The translations under genes and the position numbers were made by a program. Under the pieces are notes generated by a model. That model did not search any database and was not told the origin of the DNA. It worked only from the letters and a program-made list of their open reading frames with translations. From Acidobacteriota bacterium (lineage in GTDB: Bacteria > Acidobacteriota > Terriglobia > Terriglobales > Acidobacteriaceae): a stretch of DNA of 49,654 nucleotides. Location of the stretch: positions 1 to 49,654 of the forward strand of contig JAGWSG010000183.1 in the NCBI GenBank assembly GCA_028876335.1, given 5' to 3'. Shown one piece after another: positions 8,707 to 17,773 of this stretch (the first letter of the stretch is position 1; the number at the start of each line of letters is the position of its first letter).

Positions 8707-9996
8707 ATGAAACTCATTCGCACAGAAGGTCCGGGAGCCAAACACGCCGCCGCGTTGCTGCAGTCGCTCGAGCAGCGCGGCGCCTCGTCGCTCGGATCCG
8801 TTGAGTCTGCTGTTCGCCGTATTCTGCTTGATGTGCGCAAACGCGGCGACCGCGCCCTCCTGAAGTACGCGGTACAGTTCGACGGTCTGGCCGATGCTTC
8901 TATACTTCGCATTTCCACTGATGAAATGTCTGCCGCATGGGATGCGACTCCGCAGGCAATGCGCAGCGTACTCACCACCGCGGCTGATCAGATTCGTGCA
9001 TTTGCCGTCAATCAGCTTCCCGCTTCGTGGAGTGATTCACCAATCCCCGGCCTTATGACGGGCCAACTCGTGCGTCATCTCGCTGCGGTTGGATGTTATG
9101 TTCCAAGCGGCCGTCACCCGCTTCCATCCACACTGCTCATGACGGCCATTCCGGCACAGGTCGCTGGCGTTCCGCGCATCGTCGTAGTATCACCAAAGCC
9201 TGCGCGAGAAACGCTCGCTGCCGCGCATTTGCTCGGTATCTCGGAGTTCTATCGAGTTGGCGGAGCCCATTCCATCGCTGCCCTTGCGTACGGTACGCAG
9301 TCCATCGCGCGCGTCGACAAGATTGCCGGTCCAGGCAATCTCTACGTCACCGCGGCCAAGCGCCTTGTTGCTTTTGAGTGCGCCATTGACATGCTTGCCG
9401 GGCCAACTGAAATCGTTGTTACCAGTGAAACCGGTAATCCCGCGGATATCGCTGCCGACCTCGTCGCTCAGGCCGAGCACGATCCTGAGACTCTCGCGAT
9501 CTTCGTAACCACACAACTGGCCCTCGCAAAGCAAGTCATTGCTGAAGCAAAGACTCAAAGTCGCGGCAACGCCGTTGCTGCACAATCGCTCATGCGCAAT
9601 GGCCTCGCTATCGTTGCTTCTTCTGTGGACGAAGCGCACGCCATCACCAATCGCCTCGCACCGGAGCACCTCACTATCGACTCCTCTGGTGACCTTGAAT
9701 GGGTGCAGAATGCCGGTTCGGTTTTCATCGGCCGCTGGTCTCCGCAACCCATGGGCGACTACATCTCCGGCCCCAACCACACACTGCCCACGGGCGGGCT
9801 AGCCCGCGTTCGCGGTGGTCTTTCCGTAAACGACTTCGTCAAGCTCATCACGGTGCAGCAGTACTCAAAGACTGCTCTGCACACACTTGGCCCCAAAGCC
9901 GCGTTGCTTGCCGATGCGGAAGGCCTCACCGGCCACGCCGCCGCAATCCGCACGCGTATGCGTAAACCTGCGGAGAAGGGGAGACGCAATGGCTGA
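8707..9996 (+). CDS. hisD: histidinol dehydrogenase
   Basis: Last two oxidations, L-histidinol to histidine with NAD+. The 429 residues match the normal family length. Signatures seen are the KIAGPGNLYVTAAKRLV segment, GPTEIVV, DLVAQAEHDPE (zinc and catalytic region), APEHLTI and GPNHTLPTGGLARVRGGLSV. TGAGG precedes ATG8707 with seven-base spacing, 14 bases after hisG. The C-terminal stop overlaps hisC by eight bases. Confidence 0.98.
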   Translation: MKLIRTEGPGAKHAAALLQSLEQRGASSLGSVESAVRRILLDVRKRGDRALLKYAVQFDGLADASILRISTDEMSAAWDATPQAMRSVLTTAADQIRAFAVNQLPASWSDSPIPGLMTGQLVRHLAAVGCYVPSGRHPLPSTLLMTAIPAQVAGVPRIVVVSPKPARETLAAAHLLGISEFYRVGGAHSIAALAYGTQSIARVDKIAGPGNLYVTAAKRLVAFECAIDMLAGPTEIVVTSETGNPADIAADLVAQAEHDPETLAIFVTTQLALAKQVIAEAKTQSRGNAVAAQSLMRNGLAIVASSVDEAHAITNRLAPEHLTIDSSGDLEWVQNAGSVFIGRWSPQPMGDYISGPNHTLPTGGLARVRGGLSVNDFVKLITVQQYSKTALHTLGPKAALLADAEGLTGHAAAIRTRMRKPAEKGRRNG

Positions 9997-11077
9997 AGCC
10001 TCCAACAGTGTTGTTCCTCAACCTCGCAGCCGCGTGCGTGCCATCAAGGAGTACCACCCACCTCTTGGCGACCGGAATGCGCTTCGTCTCGACTTCAACG
10101 AGAATACGTACGAGTGCTCTCCGCGCGTGCGTGAAGTGCTCAGCCGCATCGCGTCCGGCGATATTACACGCTACCCCGAGCGCGAGCCGGTTGAAGCCCT
10201 CGTCGCGCGACAGCTCGGTCTCAAGCCAGAGCAACTCGTTCTCACCAACGGAGTGGATGAAGCGATTCATGTCCTCTTTCAGGCCTTTCTCGACGCGGGG
10301 GATGAACTGCTCCTTCCCGTTCCCACATACACCATGTATGAGGTCTACGCCTCGTCCACAGACGCGCGTGTTGTTTCCATTCAGGCCGCAGACGATCTTG
10401 CATTCCCTTTCGAGCGCCTGATAGAAGCCATCACGCCGCGCACCAAGATCATCGCCATCGCCAACCCCAATAGCCCCTCGGGTTCCACATGCACGCGTGA
10501 ACAGATTCTAGAAATTGCTAAGCGTGCACCGCATGCAGTTGTGCTCGTTGACGAAGCTTATTATCACTTCTACGGTGAAACCGTCGCCGATCTCATCGGC
10601 CAGGTCCCGAACCTCGCGCTCGCGCGTACCTTTTCAAAGGCGTACGGTCTTGCCGGATTGCGCATAGGCGTGCTTGCCGCGCCAGCCGGACTGATGACGT
10701 GGATTCGCCGGGTCCTTTCGCCGTACAGCGTCAACTCCGTTGCGCTTGCATGCCTGCCTGCGGCACTGGATGACTCGACCTATCTCGACTGGTATGTGGG
10801 TGAAGTGCTTGCGGCACGCACTGACTTTGAAGCTGCGCTTGATGCGGCAGGCGTGCGCCGCTGGCCTTCGTACGCAAACTTCGTCCTCGTAGAGATTGGC
10901 CCAAAGCATGCCGAGTTCGTTCGCCGCATGAATGCAGCTGGCATACTCGTGCGCGATCGCTCCAGCGACCCTGGCTGCGATGGCCGCGTTCGCATCACCA
11001 TCGGTACGCGCGAACAGATGCGCCAGGCCGTCACCGCACTCAATACCACACTTGCCGCTCTGCGCTTGGAGGAATAA
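9989..11077 (+). CDS. hisC: histidinol-phosphate aminotransferase
   Basis: PLP enzyme that transaminates imidazole-acetol phosphate to histidinol phosphate with glutamate. The 362 residues have fold-type I features: [14 protein letters not shown] near the N-terminus, [26 protein letters not shown] and the Schiff-base lysine K217 in [18 protein letters not shown]9989 follows GGGGAG by five bases and overlaps the end of hisD. Position within the operon supports HisC over a general aromatic aminotransferase. Confidence 0.96.
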   Translation: MAEASNSVVPQPRSRVRAIKEYHPPLGDRNALRLDFNENTYECSPRVREVLSRIASGDITRYPEREPVEALVARQLGLKPEQLVLTNGVDEAIHVLFQAFLDAGDELLLPVPTYTMYEVYASSTDARVVSIQAADDLAFPFERLIEAITPRTKIIAIANPNSPSGSTCTREQILEIAKRAPHAVVLVDEAYYHFYGETVADLIGQVPNLALARTFSKAYGLAGLRIGVLAAPAGLMTWIRRVLSPYSVNSVALACLPAALDDSTYLDWYVGEVLAARTDFEAALDAAGVRRWPSYANFVLVEIGPKHAEFVRRMNAAGILVRDRSSDPGCDGRVRITIGTREQMRQAVTALNTTLAALRLEE

Positions 11078-11718
11078 TGACACCAGCAAGCACATATAAG
11101 AAGCCAAAACCATCCGCCCGGAATCAAGCGTTGCGCAGTGCAACCGTCGTTCGCCACACCGCTGAAACACAAATCGATCTTGCCCTCACCATCGAGGGAA
11201 AGGGCAAATACAAAGTCTCCACTGGCATTCGTTTCTTCGATCACATGCTTGAGCTCTTCACGCGCCACGGCGCTTTCAATCTTGAGCTCAACTGCACCGG
11301 TGATCTCGATGTCGATCAGCACCACACTGTGGAGGATGTAGGCATTGCTCTCGGCGAAGCGTTTGACAAGGCACTCGGAGACAAGCGCGGAATTCTGCGT
11401 GCTGGCTACTTCGTCATGCCCATGGATGAAACCCTCGCCGTGGCAGCAGTCGACATGAGCGGTCGCACCGCTTACGCCGTCGACACGCAGGTGCGCACGC
11501 GCCTGGTCGGCGACCTGCAAACGGAACTCGTCACAGATTTCTTTGAGGGATTCGCACGCGGCGCACGCGCAAACGTGCACGTAAAAACGATGTACGGCCG
11601 ATCCAATCACCACAAGATTGAGGCCATCTTCAAGGCATTCGCGCGTGCGTTGCGCGTGGCCTGCTCGCGCGACAAGCAGCTCGGGGATATGCTGCCATCG
11701 ACCAAGGGGCTTCTCTGA
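11077..11718 (+). CDS. hisB: imidazoleglycerol-phosphate dehydratase
   Basis: Sixth step of the pathway, a Mn-dependent dehydration. The 213 residues contain the duplicated metal-binding motifs [17 protein letters not shown] and [20 protein letters not shown], plus [13 protein letters not shown]. It is monofunctional: there is no N-terminal HAD-type histidinol-phosphatase domain as in E. coli. An N-terminal extension of about 15 residues is Lys/Pro-rich. ATG11077 overlaps the hisC stop as TAATG, with GGAGG four bases ahead. Confidence 0.98.
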   Translation: MTPASTYKKPKPSARNQALRSATVVRHTAETQIDLALTIEGKGKYKVSTGIRFFDHMLELFTRHGAFNLELNCTGDLDVDQHHTVEDVGIALGEAFDKALGDKRGILRAGYFVMPMDETLAVAAVDMSGRTAYAVDTQVRTRLVGDLQTELVTDFFEGFARGARANVHVKTMYGRSNHHKIEAIFKAFARALRVACSRDKQLGDMLPSTKGLL

Positions 11719-12323
11719 TGCGCGTTACTGTCATTGACTACAAGGCCGGCAACCTCACGTCTGTGCTGAAAGCTCTGAGTCATCTTGGAGCGGAGCCTGA
11801 GGTCACAGATTCCGATGCCGCACTCATCGCCAGTGCGGAGCGCATCGTGCTCCCCGGCGTTGGCCACTTCAACGCGACAAAGCGCCTGGATGACACCGGA
11901 CTTACTCCCGCTATTAGTGCTGCAATTGCAAACGGCACTCCATTCCTTGGCATCTGCGTCGGCATGCAATGGCTTTTCTCCGGTTCCACTGAAGCCCCGG
12001 AGCAATCCGGCCTCACGGCATTTTCAGAACAATGCACGCGCTTCCCTGAAGGCACTGAAAAAGTCCCCCACGTCGGCTGGAACTCGCTTGAAGTCGAACC
12101 GACGTCGCGCCTGCTTCGCGGTGTCGCCAACAGCGCTTTCGTCTACTTCACGCACTCCTACAAGGCGCCCGTCACCGAAGATACCGCTGCAGTTACCACT
12201 TACATCGAGCCCTTCGCAGCCGCCGTTGAGCGGGGCAACGTTTTCGGGACCCAGTTCCACCCGGAAAAATCCGGCGATACTGGATTGAAAATACTGAAGA
12301 ACTTTTTGGATCTACCACGATGA
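11718..12323 (+). CDS. hisH: imidazole glycerol phosphate synthase, glutaminase subunit
   Basis: Class I glutamine amidotransferase that feeds ammonia to HisF. The 201 residues carry the nucleophile Cys80 in GICVGMQ, the oxyanion region LPGVGHF, the HisH-specific KVPHVGWN, and the His/Glu of the triad in FGTQFHPEKSGDTG. Start ATG11718 overlaps the hisB stop (TGATG). Unusually, its partner hisF is not the next gene; a membrane protein gene lies between them. Confidence 0.97.
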   Translation: MRVTVIDYKAGNLTSVLKALSHLGAEPEVTDSDAALIASAERIVLPGVGHFNATKRLDDTGLTPAISAAIANGTPFLGICVGMQWLFSGSTEAPEQSGLTAFSEQCTRFPEGTEKVPHVGWNSLEVEPTSRLLRGVANSAFVYFTHSYKAPVTEDTAAVTTYIEPFAAAVERGNVFGTQFHPEKSGDTGLKILKNFLDLPR

Positions 12324-12838
12324 AGCTCGAATACACATTGACATTAGACGACTACAAGGCTGCATGGCGGCTACACAAGAGGCAAAAGCTCTCTCGTCGA
12401 TTCCTGCCGTTCATCTGGCCAATGCTTTTCGCGGTCAGTTTTGCCGGAATGATCTATTTCGGAGATGGAAGGCATCCTGCGCTATCGGCCCAACTAGCTG
12501 GTCTTTCCGCTGGTACGTTGGTCATAACGGTAGGTTTGCCCATCAGACGCTTCTTTAATGTACGAAGAAGCTACAGACTTCATTTTCCCAAGGGGCATGC
12601 GAATCGGGTGAGCACTCTCGAGATTGACGACCAACAGATTGTTCGCGAACTGGCCAACGTCAACCAACTTAAGGTGCTTTGGCAAGCTGTCTTTGCTTTT
12701 GCTCAAGATGAGAAGATCGCTCTCATTTATACAAACAAGAGTTGCTTCTTAATGATCCCGACGGAAATTATGACTCCAGCCCAGCGCACCGAACTCAACG
12801 ACCTCGTCGCCCGCCACGTCACTGCGAGGAAGCCATGA
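12320..12838 (+). CDS. YcxB-like membrane protein inside the his operon
   Basis: A 172-residue protein with two membrane helices (about 29-46 and 55-76: [33 protein letters not shown]) and a cytoplasmic C-terminal domain. That domain resembles the YcxB-like family, with W-x-A-V-F-x-F pattern, a LIY strand and the closing [15 protein letters not shown]. No reaction is known for the family. It overlaps hisH by four bases (ATGA) and hisF by four, so it is cotranscribed and probably translationally coupled. Base composition appears less GC-rich than the flanking his genes, suggesting later insertion. A link to histidine synthesis is not established. Confidence 0.8.
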   Translation: MKLEYTLTLDDYKAAWRLHKRQKLSRRFLPFIWPMLFAVSFAGMIYFGDGRHPALSAQLAGLSAGTLVITVGLPIRRFFNVRRSYRLHFPKGHANRVSTLEIDDQQIVRELANVNQLKVLWQAVFAFAQDEKIALIYTNKSCFLMIPTEIMTPAQRTELNDLVARHVTARKP

Positions 12839-13614
12839 TCACCAAACGCATTATTGCCTGCCTTGACGTGCACAACGGTCGTGTCGTTAAAGGCGTTCAG
12901 TTCGTCGACATCATCGACGCCGGTGACCCCGCCGAACTGGCCGCGCGCCATGCTCGCGAAGGCGCCGACGAAATCGTGCTGCTCGACATCACCGCCACGC
13001 ACGAGGGCCGTGCCACCTTGCTCGATACCGTACGCCGCGCCGCGAACGAATTGTTTGTCCCGTTCTGCGTCGGCGGCGGAATCCGTTCTGCACAGGACGC
13101 CGAGCAGGTATTCAACTCCGGTGCCGACAAAGTCAGCGTCAACTCCGCAGCCATTGCCAACCCCTCACTCATTGACGCCATCGGCAGTAGCTTCGGTGCG
13201 CAGGCTGTCGTGGTTGCAATTGACGCACGCCGCGACCCCGAGGCTGCCGATCCCGTTCGCGAGGCGCAGGTTCTCGTTCAGGGGGGGCGCAAAATTACAG
13301 GCCGCCGTGTCGTCGAATGGGCTCGCGAAGCTGAATCCCGCGGAGCAGGCGAAATCCTCCTGACTTCCATGGACGCCGACGGAACCCGCGCCGGCTTCGA
13401 TTGCGAACTTACCGCTGCAGTCAGCGAATCCGTCAGCATTCCCGTCATCGCTTCCGGCGGTGCAGGTACAGTTGAACACTTCGCCGACGTCTTCTCACGC
13501 GGTAAGGCCGATGCCGCCTTGGCTGCTTCTATTTTTCACTTCGGCGTTTCAAGCGCCCGTTCTCTTAAACAAGACCTCAGCAAGTTTGGGGTCTCCGTGA
13601 GGCTCCCATGCTGA
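12835..13614 (+). CDS. hisF: imidazole glycerol phosphate synthase, cyclase subunit
   Basis: TIM-barrel cyclase that uses HisH ammonia to form imidazole glycerol phosphate and AICAR. The 259 residues start [20 protein letters not shown] with the first catalytic Asp. The second Asp is in VVAIDARRD, and phosphate-binding loops are [21 protein letters not shown] and [11 protein letters not shown]12835 has GAGGA four bases upstream and overlaps the preceding stop. The frame is open further upstream but that part belongs to the YcxB-like gene. Confidence 0.98.
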   Translation: MITKRIIACLDVHNGRVVKGVQFVDIIDAGDPAELAARHAREGADEIVLLDITATHEGRATLLDTVRRAANELFVPFCVGGGIRSAQDAEQVFNSGADKVSVNSAAIANPSLIDAIGSSFGAQAVVVAIDARRDPEAADPVREAQVLVQGGRKITGRRVVEWAREAESRGAGEILLTSMDADGTRAGFDCELTAAVSESVSIPVIASGGAGTVEHFADVFSRGKADAALAASIFHFGVSSARSLKQDLSKFGVSVRLPC

Positions 13615-14285
13615 TTCCTTCCATTGATCTTCTCGGTGGACGCATCGTCCAGCTCGTGCAGGGCGAGAAGCTCCGTCTCGCCTTCGACGACTTCGAATAC
13701 TGGATCGAGAAGTTCTCGAAATATCCACTTGTCCAGCTCATCGATCTCGACGGCGCAATGCGCCAGGGCAGCAATGCCGCGCTCGTGGCTCAAATCGCAA
13801 AGCGCCTGCCATGTCAGGTCGGCGGCGGTATCCACTCTCTCGAGCGTGCAGAAGAGGTTTTGTCTTCCGGAGCACAGCGCGTCATTGTTGGCTCGGCGCT
13901 CTTCTCGGATCAGGGCGGAGTGCAAACTGAATTTGCCGCGAATCTCGCCTCAAGCCTTGGGGCGGATCGTATCGTTGCCGGCATTGACACCAAAAATGGA
14001 CATATTGCCGTCAAAGGTTGGAAGGCTGAGGTCTCTCTCACGCCGGACAACGCCATCCCGCAGCTCGAGCCTTACGTACACGGATTCCTCTATACACATG
14101 TAGACGGCGAGGGCCTGATGGGTGGCTTTCCCATGGGGGTGGCTGAACGCTTGCGGAAGATTACCGCACGTCAGCTCATCGTCGCCGGTGGAATTCGGGC
14201 GCAGCAGGAGATCGATTCACTCGATGCGATGGGCGTGGACGCGGTCGTTGGCATGGCGGTTTACACAGAGTCCCTTCAGGTCTAG
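13608..14285 (+). CDS. hisA: ProFAR isomerase, divergent (eukaryote-like) HisA
   Basis: Amadori isomerization of ProFAR to PRFAR in a TIM barrel. The 225 residues keep [16 protein letters not shown] (catalytic Asp7), [16 protein letters not shown] and [11 protein letters not shown]. The usual bacterial TD-I-x-R-DGT motif is replaced by [12 protein letters not shown], closer to the H-x-x-D-x-EGL pattern I recall from yeast His6. The N-terminal half is also shorter in the loop after VQG. It overlaps hisF by seven bases and ends the operon. Identity rests on position and barrel signatures; the divergent motif is reported separately. Confidence 0.9.
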   Translation: MLIPSIDLLGGRIVQLVQGEKLRLAFDDFEYWIEKFSKYPLVQLIDLDGAMRQGSNAALVAQIAKRLPCQVGGGIHSLERAEEVLSSGAQRVIVGSALFSDQGGVQTEFAANLASSLGADRIVAGIDTKNGHIAVKGWKAEVSLTPDNAIPQLEPYVHGFLYTHVDGEGLMGGFPMGVAERLRKITARQLIVAGGIRAQQEIDSLDAMGVDAVVGMAVYTESLQV

Positions 14286-14366
14286 CTGTCCCATTTCCAA
14301 ATTGGGTATCAGGTATTCTGGTGCAAATCATAAAAAACCTGCTTCTGCAGGAAAGGAACCTGACTC

Positions 14367-15539
14367 ATGAGGCCAAAGCAAAGCGGTATCCGGCTTGCCA
14401 AGCGGCTGGATGAAGTGGGATTCTCTGACATCGTACAGATTCGCAATAAAGTCATGGCACTGCGTGCCGAAGGCATGCAAGTGCATTCCCTCCACGGCGG
14501 CGAGCCATATTTTGAAACTCCCGAAACCATCAAGTTCGCTGCAGTTAAAGCTCTGGTTGAAAACCAAACCCACTATGCGCCATCTTCCGGCGTCATGCCA
14601 CTGCGTCAGGCACTGGTTGAAAAGCTTGCCCGGAAAAACAAAATCAATGTCACCACTGATGAAGTGATCGCCACAGTTGGCGGCTCGCAGGCTCTTTATG
14701 CAGCTTTCCAAAGCGTGCTCGATCCGGGTGACGATGCGCTGGTCTTCTCACCGTATTGGACGCCCATTGGCGATCTCGTCACAGGCACACAGGCCAGGCC
14801 GCTGCTCGTGCCGTCAGTCACAGCACGCCGCAATGGCATCCGCAAAACGCTTGAGGAGTTCTCAACACCCAACACCCGCGCCATCTACTACAACACCCCG
14901 CAAAATCCCAGCGGACTCGTCTTCACGCGCGCAGAAGCCGAAGAAGTCGCGGCCTTTGCCCGTGAGCGCGATCTCATCGTGATCGCCGACGAGGCCTATG
15001 AAGACCTTGTTTACGACGGAGAGCACGTCTCCATTGCGTCGCTGCCAGGCATGGCAGAGCGCACCATTACCTGTTTCACTTTCTCCAAAACCTACGCCAT
15101 GACCGGTTGGCGCGCCGGTTACGCAGTGGCCAAAGAGCCGTTCATGACCGCGCTTCGCAAAATCGTTCTCTACTCGACGAACGGCGTAACCACGCCCGTA
15201 CAGTTCGCAATGATTGAGGCGCTCAAGACTACAGAGTCTGAAATCACGCATCGTCGTGAGGAGTATCGCAAGCGTCGCGATCTGCTGGTTTCCGCACTCA
15301 ATGAAGTTGGCCTCGAGTGCAATCCGCCGGCAGGGGCATTCTACGCATTCCCAAATGTGGAGAAGATCGACAAAAACAGCCGCACAGCTGCGCAAACTCT
15401 TCTTGAGAAGGCGCACATCGCCACAATTCCCGGTTCTGTTTTTGGAGCACAGGGAGAGGGACATCTCCGCTTCGGCTACGCCATAACAATTCAAGAAATT
15501 GAAGCCTGTGCGGAAGCGTTGAGGACTTTCTTCAGGTAG
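14367..15539 (+). CDS. class I/II PLP aminotransferase (aspartate aminotransferase-like)
   Basis: A 390-residue fold-type I aminotransferase. Motifs seen: HYAPSSGVMPLRQAL, VGGSQALYAAF, NTPQNPSG (PLP ring contacts), DEAYEDLVYDG, and the Schiff-base lysine K241 in FTFSKTYAMTGWRAGYA. The carboxylate-binding Arg lies near the C-terminus in HLRFGYA. AAAGGAA lies about eight bases before ATG14367. It sits 81 bases after hisA and may be transcribed with or apart from the his genes. Amino acid specificity cannot be read from sequence; aspartate, or a broad group, is the family default. Confidence 0.9.
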   Translation: MRPKQSGIRLAKRLDEVGFSDIVQIRNKVMALRAEGMQVHSLHGGEPYFETPETIKFAAVKALVENQTHYAPSSGVMPLRQALVEKLARKNKINVTTDEVIATVGGSQALYAAFQSVLDPGDDALVFSPYWTPIGDLVTGTQARPLLVPSVTARRNGIRKTLEEFSTPNTRAIYYNTPQNPSGLVFTRAEAEEVAAFARERDLIVIADEAYEDLVYDGEHVSIASLPGMAERTITCFTFSKTYAMTGWRAGYAVAKEPFMTALRKIVLYSTNGVTTPVQFAMIEALKTTESEITHRREEYRKRRDLLVSALNEVGLECNPPAGAFYAFPNVEKIDKNSRTAAQTLLEKAHIATIPGSVFGAQGEGHLRFGYAITIQEIEACAEALRTFFR

Positions 15540-16674
15540 TGGCTGGCTTTCGGTGCGCTTCGCCCACGGTGACACTCGTTTGCACGCGCGAGGCGCGCAA
15601 GATACGCGCAATTTGCTTCAAGTGCAGTTGCACCGCATAGGCCCGCAAAATTTCATCTTGAGAAAAGGTAAGCCCGGTGTGCCTTATCTCGGCCATGCGC
15701 GCTTCCAGCTTTGTGATGTCTTCCTCTAGGTTTATGCCCTTCGGAGCCGCGTGGAATCGCCAGCGATCAATGCAGTGCGCCACATAATGGAATCCGTTGA
15801 GAATGTCTGTCGCAAGCATTCCAAGTGCGGGGTCCAACTGGTGCGAGTAGGCGTCGTCGGCACTTCCTTGAGCAGCCAGTTCAAGCGCGCCGATGGCGTC
15901 AAACAAGGCCCACCCAAACTGCGAAAGGGTATTCAAGCCCTCTTGCCATCCGGCTCCGCCAGAGGGCTCATTGCGAGCGGCTTCCATCAATTCGTTGTTG
16001 GCCTCAAGTGACTGCAGTGTCTCTTCGCGCAGTTGCGCAAGATTGGCCGCTGCCTTCCCGCCATATCCTTTTAACGTCGCTTCAAACAGCGATCCTAGTT
16101 GCAGGTATTCGCGTGCCAGATTGTCCTTGAGTCGTATGCGCGCGCGGTCGGGAAAAACAAGTGTCGATACAGCCAGTGCCACCACTACGCCCAATGCAAC
16201 TTCGCTGATGCGCCCCAGCGCGATGGGCCAGTGTGAACCTGTCGTGTGCACCAGCATTACGATGCACACAGTCACACCAGCCAGCCTTGCGCTGTTCTTT
16301 AGCCGTAACATTCCGCTCAAGGCCAGTGCTGCCATCAGTGCGCAAACAAAGTTCCAGGGCAGTGCATTCCACAGGCTGAAAAGAAATCCAAAGACCGCTC
16401 CAATAAATGTTCCAATCAATCGATCGCGCGATGCTGTCACGGTTGCGCCCACATACGACTGCATTACGATAATCGCGCTGATCGATCCCCAGTAGCCGTC
16501 GTGCAGGCCGAAAAGATATGCAATCCACCAGCACAGCCCCGCCGCCAGGGTGGTCTTGAACGCAAGCGCCAACGCCCGTTCCTGTTCCCAGCTCAAAAAT
16601 GGAAAGAACGGCTTCGCGCGCAACTTGCCGCTCAGGTCCGTGCGCGACCACTGTTTGGGGGGCATCAAACGCAT
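15532..16674 (-). CDS. FUSC-family inner-membrane protein
   Basis: A 380-residue protein whose first half has about six membrane helices: FKTTLAAGLCWWIAYLFG, GSISAIIVMQSYVGATV, IGTFIGAVFGFLFSLW and others. A cytoplasmic helical second half rich in Leu, Glu and Arg follows. This is the FUSC layout (fusaric acid resistance / aromatic acid exporter), including the S-A-I-I-V-M-Q and RDRLIGTFIG segments. Members export aromatic acids or related compounds, but the substrate here is unknown. Its stop overlaps the end of the convergent aminotransferase gene by eight bases. Confidence 0.85.
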   Translation of the reverse strand: MRLMPPKQWSRTDLSGKLRAKPFFPFLSWEQERALALAFKTTLAAGLCWWIAYLFGLHDGYWGSISAIIVMQSYVGATVTASRDRLIGTFIGAVFGFLFSLWNALPWNFVCALMAALALSGMLRLKNSARLAGVTVCIVMLVHTTGSHWPIALGRISEVALGVVVALAVSTLVFPDRARIRLKDNLAREYLQLGSLFEATLKGYGGKAAANLAQLREETLQSLEANNELMEAARNEPSGGAGWQEGLNTLSQFGWALFDAIGALELAAQGSADDAYSHQLDPALGMLATDILNGFHYVAHCIDRWRFHAAPKGINLEEDITKLEARMAEIRHTGLTFSQDEILRAYAVQLHLKQIARILRASRVQTSVTVGEAHRKPATT

Positions 16675-16801
16675 GGCTCTATTCTGTCACCTGCGCATCC
16701 TTGTCAGTGTGACGGTTCCCACGCCTGCCAACTCCTCCCCGATACCGACCCGCTTGTGTACCATGAAGGCCGAGATACTTCTCATCCGGTCATAAACGCC
16801 C

Positions 16802-17773
16802 ATGATCCGTATTGCTTATCCCGCTGCCATTGATGGCTCTCTTCTCGTTGGATTCCCCAATGATGTGGAGTTCATTCCTGTCCACGCCAAAATGGAAGAA
16901 ACGGTCGAAGTCGACATCTGGATTCCGGAGTTTAATCCGACACTTGCCATGCGCACCTGGCCACATTTGCGCGGAGTGCGCCTCGTCTTGTCGCTCATGG
17001 CAGGCACGGAATGGATTCCATCGACAGTAGGTCCGCACGTTACCGTATGCAACGCTCGCGGAGCTCATAATGTGTCAACGGCTGAGTGGACCATCGGAGC
17101 CATCCTTGCCATGATGAAGCACTTTCCCTTTTTCATGGAGATGCAGCGCGAAGCAAGCTGGAAGCGCCGTTCTGAGGCAAATGAAGAATATGTCCGCATC
17201 TCAGGGGACACACGCCCAAATTTTCCGCCTGTCATGATTGAAGATCTCGCCGGTAAAACCGTCCTTCTGATCGGTCACGGATCCATCGGGAAAGACATCG
17301 AGCTTATGCTCCAGCCTTTCCATGTCAATCTCATTCGCATGGCGCGCACGGCACGGGAGAATCCCAAGGTCCACGCCGTCACTGAACTCAACCACCTGCT
17401 GCCTCAAGCAGACGTAGTCGTACTTATTCTTCCGTCCACGGCGGAGTCGCGTCACCTAATCAGCGCGCATCAAATGAGTCTCATGCGCCAGGGCTGTCTG
17501 CTCGTCAATGCCGCGCGTGGCCCCATCGTCGATACCGATGCACTCGTTGCAGCCTTGCAGTCAGGCAGGATACGCGCCGCCATCGACGTAACCGATCCTG
17601 AACCTCTGCCAGACGGCCACCCACTCTGGAGTTGCCCCAACCTGCTGATTACCCCTCACGTTGGTGGGTCGAGTCCCAACTTCACGCCGCGCGCGCTCGC
17701 CATTACCGCCGCGCAGGTGCGACGTTATATAGCTGGAGAGCCGCTCGAAAATGTCGTGCAGGCAGCGGTCTGA
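16802..17773 (+). CDS. D-2-hydroxyacid dehydrogenase (NAD-dependent)
   Basis: A 323-residue oxidoreductase of the D-isomer-specific 2-hydroxyacid dehydrogenase family. The Rossmann NAD site is LIGHGSIGKDIE. The catalytic trio is present: R239 in NAARGPIVDTDAL, E267 in DPEPLPDGHPLW and H286 in ITPHVGGSSP. The N-terminal substrate domain contains MAGTEWIP and STAEWTIGAILAMM. It is shorter than SerA and lacks an ACT domain, so a glyoxylate/hydroxypyruvate or other 2-keto acid reductase is more likely than phosphoglycerate dehydrogenase. ATG16802 has no clear Shine-Dalgarno site. The 3' end overlaps the convergent pnu gene by 49 bases. Confidence 0.9.
   Translation: MIRIAYPAAIDGSLLVGFPNDVEFIPVHAKMEETVEVDIWIPEFNPTLAMRTWPHLRGVRLVLSLMAGTEWIPSTVGPHVTVCNARGAHNVSTAEWTIGAILAMMKHFPFFMEMQREASWKRRSEANEEYVRISGDTRPNFPPVMIEDLAGKTVLLIGHGSIGKDIELMLQPFHVNLIRMARTARENPKVHAVTELNHLLPQADVVVLILPSTAESRHLISAHQMSLMRQGCLLVNAARGPIVDTDALVAALQSGRIRAAIDVTDPEPLPDGHPLWSCPNLLITPHVGGSSPNFTPRALAITAAQVRRYIAGEPLENVVQAAV

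Noticed and set aside
14332..14351. Minus-strand hairpin CCTGC/GCAGG followed by six T residues, antisense before the aminotransferase gene
   Set aside because: The stem is only five base pairs and the nearest minus-strand gene (FUSC) ends about 1.2 kb away. It may be chance in the 5' leader.
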